A stretch of DNA of 64,000 bases from Phycisphaerales bacterium. GTDB lineage: Bacteria > Planctomycetota > Phycisphaerae > Phycisphaerales > UBA1924. Both the position numbers and the translations under genes were made by a program. The notes beneath the pieces were generated by a model. That model saw only the letters and a list, made by a program, of their open reading frames with translations. It was not told the DNA's origin and did not search any database. Each line of letters begins with the position of its first letter. The first letter of the stretch is position 1. Shown here piece by piece: positions 60,589 to 64,000 of this stretch. The stretch spans positions 621,458-685,457 of the forward strand of contig JAJDDO010000024.1 in assembly GCA_029260265.1 (NCBI GenBank), in the 5' to 3' direction.

Positions 60589-62253
60589 ATGACCACGATC
60601 GAGGACATCCGAGAATGGTTCGGCGAACTCTCGCTGGCGACCAAATGCCTGCTCCTGTTTGGGGGTGCTTCGGCCTTAATTATCACCATCGCGCTCTCCC
60701 TGCCCCTGCTGAGGATGAACGGGCTTGTTGGGTCCGGCGAAGAGGACAACGCACGCACCGCGTATGCGGTCTGGGAAGCCCAGAGCAGCCCGTTGCAGCG
60801 GACCAAGCCCATCACGGCCGCCTCGACGACCATCACCCCGATGACCTTTGCCCAAGCGATCTCCGCAGCGAGCGATGATCGGTTCGTCCGCCGGGCGAAC
60901 GAGAAGTTCCGTCAATCACGGACGAAGACCGAGTGGTTCGATGCGGACTGGACAGGGTGGAGCCGGGTCTATCGGTACGCCCGTGTTCAGCGTGACGACG
61001 CGGGCATTGTGACGCACATGACGGTGCTCGAACGCCGATCTGGTGGCGCGGGCTGGCTGCTTGTCGTGAATCTGTTGTATATTTTGGGCGCTGGGTCGGT
61101 CGTGCTCGCCGTGGCGTTGGTGGTGTATGCCGCGATCACGAGCAAGCTGATTATCTCGCCCGTTTTGTCCTTGCAGAGGACAGCGGAAGAGGTCCGCGAC
61201 GGCAACCTTGATGTCCGCTCGCATATCGAGACCGGGGATGAGTTTGAAGAACTCGCGGAGACCTTCAACCTCATGCTCACCGAGCTCTCTCGCCAGCAGA
61301 GCCAGCTTCGTGGCGCCAATGCGGCGATGGATATCAAGCTCGCCGAGCTCGCCGAAGCCAATGTGGCGCTGTTCGAATCCGCAAGGCTCAAAGGCGAATT
61401 CCTTGCGAGCGTATCACACGAGCTGCGTACACCGCTCAACGCGATCATTGGGTTCGCCGAACTACTCCTCGAGATCGCGCGCACAGAAATCGCCGAGGGC
61501 AACACCGGCGAAGACGATGCGGTTGAAAATACGGAACTGGTCAAGCGTGAGCGGTACCTGGTCAACATCGTGTCATCAGGACGAACACTGCTCGAGATGA
61601 TTGAATCCCTGTTGGAAATGGCCAAGATCGAGGCAGGCCGCGTAGAGCTTGCCATCGAACCGATGAACCTGTCGGAGACTTGCCAGGCGCTGGCCGGGCT
61701 GATTCATCCGCTCGCACGAAAGAAGAATATCCAGGTGCAGCTCGAGATGGCGGAAGGGTTGCCGCTGATCGAAACCGATGCAAAGAAGTTTCATCAGGTG
61801 GTGTTCAACCTGCTCTCCAACGCGGTCAAGTTCACCGGAACAAGTGAGCAGGAGACGGGCGGCGAGATCATCCTCCGCACCGAGAACCTTCCAGACGACG
61901 ATTCGGGTTGTGATCGAGTGCGGATCTCGATTATTGACAACGGCCCCGGCATCGCGATGGAGGATCAGCAACGTATCTTCGATAAGTTTCAGCAGGTTGA
62001 TTCGTCGCACACACGCTCGCACACCGGGACCGGGCTCGGGCTGGCGATCGTGTCCGAGCTCACGAGGCTGCTGCAGGGTGAGATCCAGCTCGTTTCTGAG
62101 CCCGGGCGGGGCTCGATGTTCTCGGTGATTATCCCGACCAAGATCGATCAGGCGACGCACGAGGAAACCAAACTCGAAGCCAAGTTTCGCGGCTCGCTCC
62201 GCCCGCCCACACAGAGCACCGGGAACGGTCAATCCGCTGCAATCGCAGACTGA
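60589..62253 (+). CDS. Membrane sensor histidine kinase
   Basis: About 554 residues. A first transmembrane helix (CLLLFGGASALIITIALSLPLL) is followed by an extracytoplasmic region of about 110 residues. A second helix (LLVVNLLYILGAGSVVLAVALVVYAAI) and a HAMP domain (SPVLSLQRTAEEVRDGNLDVRSHIETGDEFEELAETFNLML) come next. After a short coiled coil the HisKA domain has the phospho-acceptor His in SHELRTPLNAIIGF. The ATPase domain has NLLSNAVKFT, IDNGPGIA, IFDKFQQVD and GTGLGLAI. No response regulator is adjacent; the receiver protein at 37847 has a free receiver domain, but nothing links them. The gene overlaps convergent yraN by 25 bases. It starts at the ATG at 60589, probably leaderless. Confidence 0.92.
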   Translation: MTTIEDIREWFGELSLATKCLLLFGGASALIITIALSLPLLRMNGLVGSGEEDNARTAYAVWEAQSSPLQRTKPITAASTTITPMTFAQAISAASDDRFVRRANEKFRQSRTKTEWFDADWTGWSRVYRYARVQRDDAGIVTHMTVLERRSGGAGWLLVVNLLYILGAGSVVLAVALVVYAAITSKLIISPVLSLQRTAEEVRDGNLDVRSHIETGDEFEELAETFNLMLTELSRQQSQLRGANAAMDIKLAELAEANVALFESARLKGEFLASVSHELRTPLNAIIGFAELLLEIARTEIAEGNTGEDDAVENTELVKRERYLVNIVSSGRTLLEMIESLLEMAKIEAGRVELAIEPMNLSETCQALAGLIHPLARKKNIQVQLEMAEGLPLIETDAKKFHQVVFNLLSNAVKFTGTSEQETGGEIILRTENLPDDDSGCDRVRISIIDNGPGIAMEDQQRIFDKFQQVDSSHTRSHTGTGLGLAIVSELTRLLQGEIQLVSEPGRGSMFSVIIPTKIDQATHEETKLEAKFRGSLRPPTQSTGNGQSAAIAD

Positions 62254-62627
62254 TATCGCTTGATTTGCTTGGGTTTGCGTTGGTCAGGCGAAAAGACTAC
62301 CGCAATCACATCGATCCGGATCGGGGCATCACGGTAGCGAGGCTGCTTCTTTATGGCCCTTGCAAGCGTGCGGAGCTTGGCCTTCTTCGCGATGGTGATG
62401 TTGGCGGTTGGATCAATTTTTATCCGGGCATCGGCGTGGTGCAGCCTTGCCTTGACCTCGACAACAACGATCGCTCCGGTTTTTTTCTCTCTGCACAGCA
62501 GGTCGATCTCACCCATCGCCAATCGCTGATTGCGTGCGAGGATGACGCATCCGTTGCGCCGCATGAAACGGGCAGCCGCGTTTTCGCCACGCACCCAGAT
62601 TGTCTTCTTCTGCCTGCCGAACATCAC
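62229..62627 (-). CDS. yraN: UPF0102 (YraN-type) nuclease-fold protein
   Basis: A 132-residue protein of the YraN family. The PD-(D/E)XK-like core is recognisable: GENAAARFMRRNGCVILARNQRLAMGEIDLLCREK, then IVVVEVKAR, with the Glu-Ile-Asp and Glu-Val-Lys positions in place, and a C-terminal segment IRIDVIAVV. The family is predicted to be endonuclease-like but its role is not established. It ends in a short basic tail (RKPKQIKRYQ). The start at the first or second Met cannot be decided. It is translated from the minus strand six bases after the SurA-like gene and overlaps the histidine kinase end. Confidence 0.88.
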   Translation of the reverse strand: MMFGRQKKTIWVRGENAAARFMRRNGCVILARNQRLAMGEIDLLCREKKTGAIVVVEVKARLHHADARIKIDPTANITIAKKAKLRTLARAIKKQPRYRDAPIRIDVIAVVFSPDQRKPKQIKRYQSAIAAD

Positions 62628-62633
62628 AGCCGC

Positions 62634-63935
62634 TCATTGCGGGTTGTTGAAGTATCGCTCTTCAGCGACCCCGATCAACTGTATAAGCAGATCGTCTCGC
62701 GATGAGAAGTGGGCCCGATCGAGCAACCGCTCGAGGTATTCACGCTGCTCAACCTGTCGGCGTTCGATTGTGATCTCGCGCTGGATAGGCAGCTGGGCAT
62801 CGTAGAGCGTAATGGATTCCTGATCGATGCTGCGAAGCTTGAGCCAATAAGTCGAGGAGCCTGCTTCGAACGGCCCCGCGTGATCGCCCTCGCTCAGTGC
62901 CCAGGCTTGTTCATTGAGTTCGTCGATGCCATAAAACTTGGTAGTGCCGTACGAATCCTTGATCGGGAATGATTCAAGCCCGCCCTCGTCTGGCTTAAAG
63001 GTATTGAGCTTCGAGCGGGCAACATCCTTAAACGACGCTCCATCATCAAACATCTTGGTGATCTCGGCGATCTGCTCGGTGTCCGTCGTGAAAACGCGGA
63101 TGCGTCTGAAGTTGGCGGTTGGAGGCGGGATGTACTTGTCGATATCGCGTTCGTAGCGTTGTTTGATGTCACGCCACGACACATTGACACGACGGTTAAT
63201 CTCGCGATACAAGGTGCTGCGGATCAGCGTATCGACTTCTTGCTGACGAAGCGCCTCGTCGAGGGTAAGCCCTTGCTCTTCGAGGATCCGCTGATTGGCG
63301 AGTTCGGACGAACCGAGGTTTTTCGAGAGCAGGTCGTTGCGGAAGCCCTTGAGGAACGAGCGGAGCCCGAGCCGTTGTTTTTGGGATAGCGAAGCGAGTG
63401 CCTCTGCCCGCAGCAGCTCGTCGGCGATGATCCCGTCAAGGCGTGTCGCGATCGTCCGGGCTGCAACGCGCCCCCAGTTTGCGCTGTTCTGGCGTGACGC
63501 CTCTGCGATCAGCAGGTCCTTGATCGGGGCGAAGAACTCGTTGACATAGATTGGATGCCCGTTGATATCGCCGACCTTGGCATCGAGCAAGACGAGCGAG
63601 GACGAACCGCCCGCAGGCAAGACCTCCTCGATCTTGGGGGTGTTGGTTGTGGTTCTCTGCACGCCCGGGGTTGAGAGCGTGATGATGGATTCGGGTGAAT
63701 CAGTCACAGCTTCAGGGTCTTGGGTGGACGCGAGCGCCGTCCGAGCGTCGTGCTCGTTGGTCGTGTCTTGTGGTTCGCTGACTAGGAAGTCCGACTCGTT
63801 GACCCGCTCGAGCTGTTTGGTGTTGATTTTGGTGATCTTGTGGTTGGCGCACCCTGAAAGGGTGAGCAGGGCCAGGGTTCCACCGATGGCGAGGGCGACG
63901 ATGAATGGGTGATCGGTCTGGCGTTCTTGGCTCAT
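62634..63935 (-). CDS. SurA/PrsA-like periplasmic lipoprotein with a parvulin-like region
   Basis: 433 residues. A lipoprotein signal (LALLTLSGCANHK, lipobox LSGC) is followed by a Thr/Ser-rich linker of about 90 residues. A helical SurA-N-like chaperone region follows: INGHPIYVNEFFAPIKDLLIAEASRQN, EQGLTLDEALRQQEVDTLIRSTLYREINRRVNVSWRDIKQRYERD. A degenerate PPIC-like region comes next (RRIRVFTTDTEQIAEITKMFDDGASFKDVARSKL, then EGGLESFPIK and ALSEGDHAGPFEAGSSTYWLKLRS). The pattern of SurA (EGxx-Phe, then SGP-type ending) is there, but some active-site residues may be missing, so isomerase activity is uncertain. AAGGAAGGA precedes the ATG. It probably helps outer-membrane protein folding. Confidence 0.8.
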   Translation of the reverse strand: MSQERQTDHPFIVALAIGGTLALLTLSGCANHKITKINTKQLERVNESDFLVSEPQDTTNEHDARTALASTQDPEAVTDSPESIITLSTPGVQRTTTNTPKIEEVLPAGGSSSLVLLDAKVGDINGHPIYVNEFFAPIKDLLIAEASRQNSANWGRVAARTIATRLDGIIADELLRAEALASLSQKQRLGLRSFLKGFRNDLLSKNLGSSELANQRILEEQGLTLDEALRQQEVDTLIRSTLYREINRRVNVSWRDIKQRYERDIDKYIPPPTANFRRIRVFTTDTEQIAEITKMFDDGASFKDVARSKLNTFKPDEGGLESFPIKDSYGTTKFYGIDELNEQAWALSEGDHAGPFEAGSSTYWLKLRSIDQESITLYDAQLPIQREITIERRQVEQREYLERLLDRAHFSSRDDLLIQLIGVAEERYFNNPQ

Positions 63936-63994
63936 TGGTGCGGATCCTTCCTTTTCGATGACCTAGGATACTTGCAAAGAACCCGGAGGACACG

Positions 63995-64000
63995 ATGTCA
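63995..64000 (+). CDS. Start of a plus-strand gene, cut by the right edge
   Basis: ATG TCA at 63995 follows a strong GGAGGA (63985-63990) at a good spacing. Only two codons are inside the window, so the product cannot be known. It is divergent from the SurA-like gene. Confidence 0.45.

Noticed and set aside
1..64000. tRNA, rRNA, CRISPR array, insertion sequence or prophage
   Set aside because: No T-arm GGTTCGAxTCC-like sequence, no regularly spaced direct repeats, no transposase and no phage structural gene was seen; the only recombinase is a housekeeping-type Xer.

Overview
This window looks like a chromosomal segment from a flagellated, Gram-negative-type planctomycete, most likely class Phycisphaerae. 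The evidence is: short C-terminal sorting tails of the VPAPxx...RRRR type on two secreted proteins; a pseudopilin with a C-terminal DGHAE box; a GldF-GldG fusion; an ECF sigma factor paired with a membrane Ser/Thr kinase; a futalosine-pathway menaquinone gene (MqnC); and P- and L-ring genes, which imply an outer membrane. Base composition is around 60% GC by eye, with a few poorer patches. I saw no rRNA, tRNA, CRISPR array or insertion sequence. Nothing longer than about 290 bases lacks a gene.

Layout. 1-9.1 kb: shikimate kinase (cut by the left edge) coupled to EF-P, a Tat-exported metallo-beta-lactamase-fold protein, two PEP-CTERM-like secreted proteins, MqnC, a sodium:solute symporter, a pseudopilin, a small secreted protein and a Xer recombinase. 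9.1-23.8 kb: a late flagellar cluster on the minus strand, read flgF-flgG-flgA-flgH-(hpt)-flgI-flgJ-like-flgN-flgK-flgL-fliW-csrA-flagellin-flagellin. 23.9-30 kb: a small unknown protein, Pgi, pyrophosphatase, a PH-domain/dephospho-CoA kinase fusion and Rho. 30-37.7 kb: a membrane protein, a large helical-repeat protein and an LPG-synthase-type membrane protein on plus, then a GldA/GldFG ABC system on minus. 37.8-48.5 kb: a PAS-GAF-receiver protein, PrmC, DNA polymerase I, an alternative GlmU-like protein, MreB-MreC-MreD and a membrane coiled-coil protein. 48.8-64 kb: ECF sigma and Ser/Thr kinase, TrpD, a DUF4175-like/VWA pair, a DUF6714-like protein, MiaB, a histidine kinase, YraN, a SurA-like lipoprotein and the first two codons of a plus-strand gene.

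How the parts work together. The flagellar block carries rod, ring, hook-filament junction, chaperone and filament genes plus the post-transcriptional switch CsrA/FliW. Both flagellin leaders contain a short hairpin with the identical hexaloop ACGGAG overlapping the Shine-Dalgarno sequence, but with different paired stems. This is the arrangement expected of CsrA targets and is the best-supported regulatory observation here. A second genome-level signal is that many genes lack a Shine-Dalgarno sequence and instead carry a TANNNT hexamer 5-7 bases before the start codon, which suggests frequent leaderless transcripts. The most unusual protein architecture is the PH-domain/CoaE fusion.
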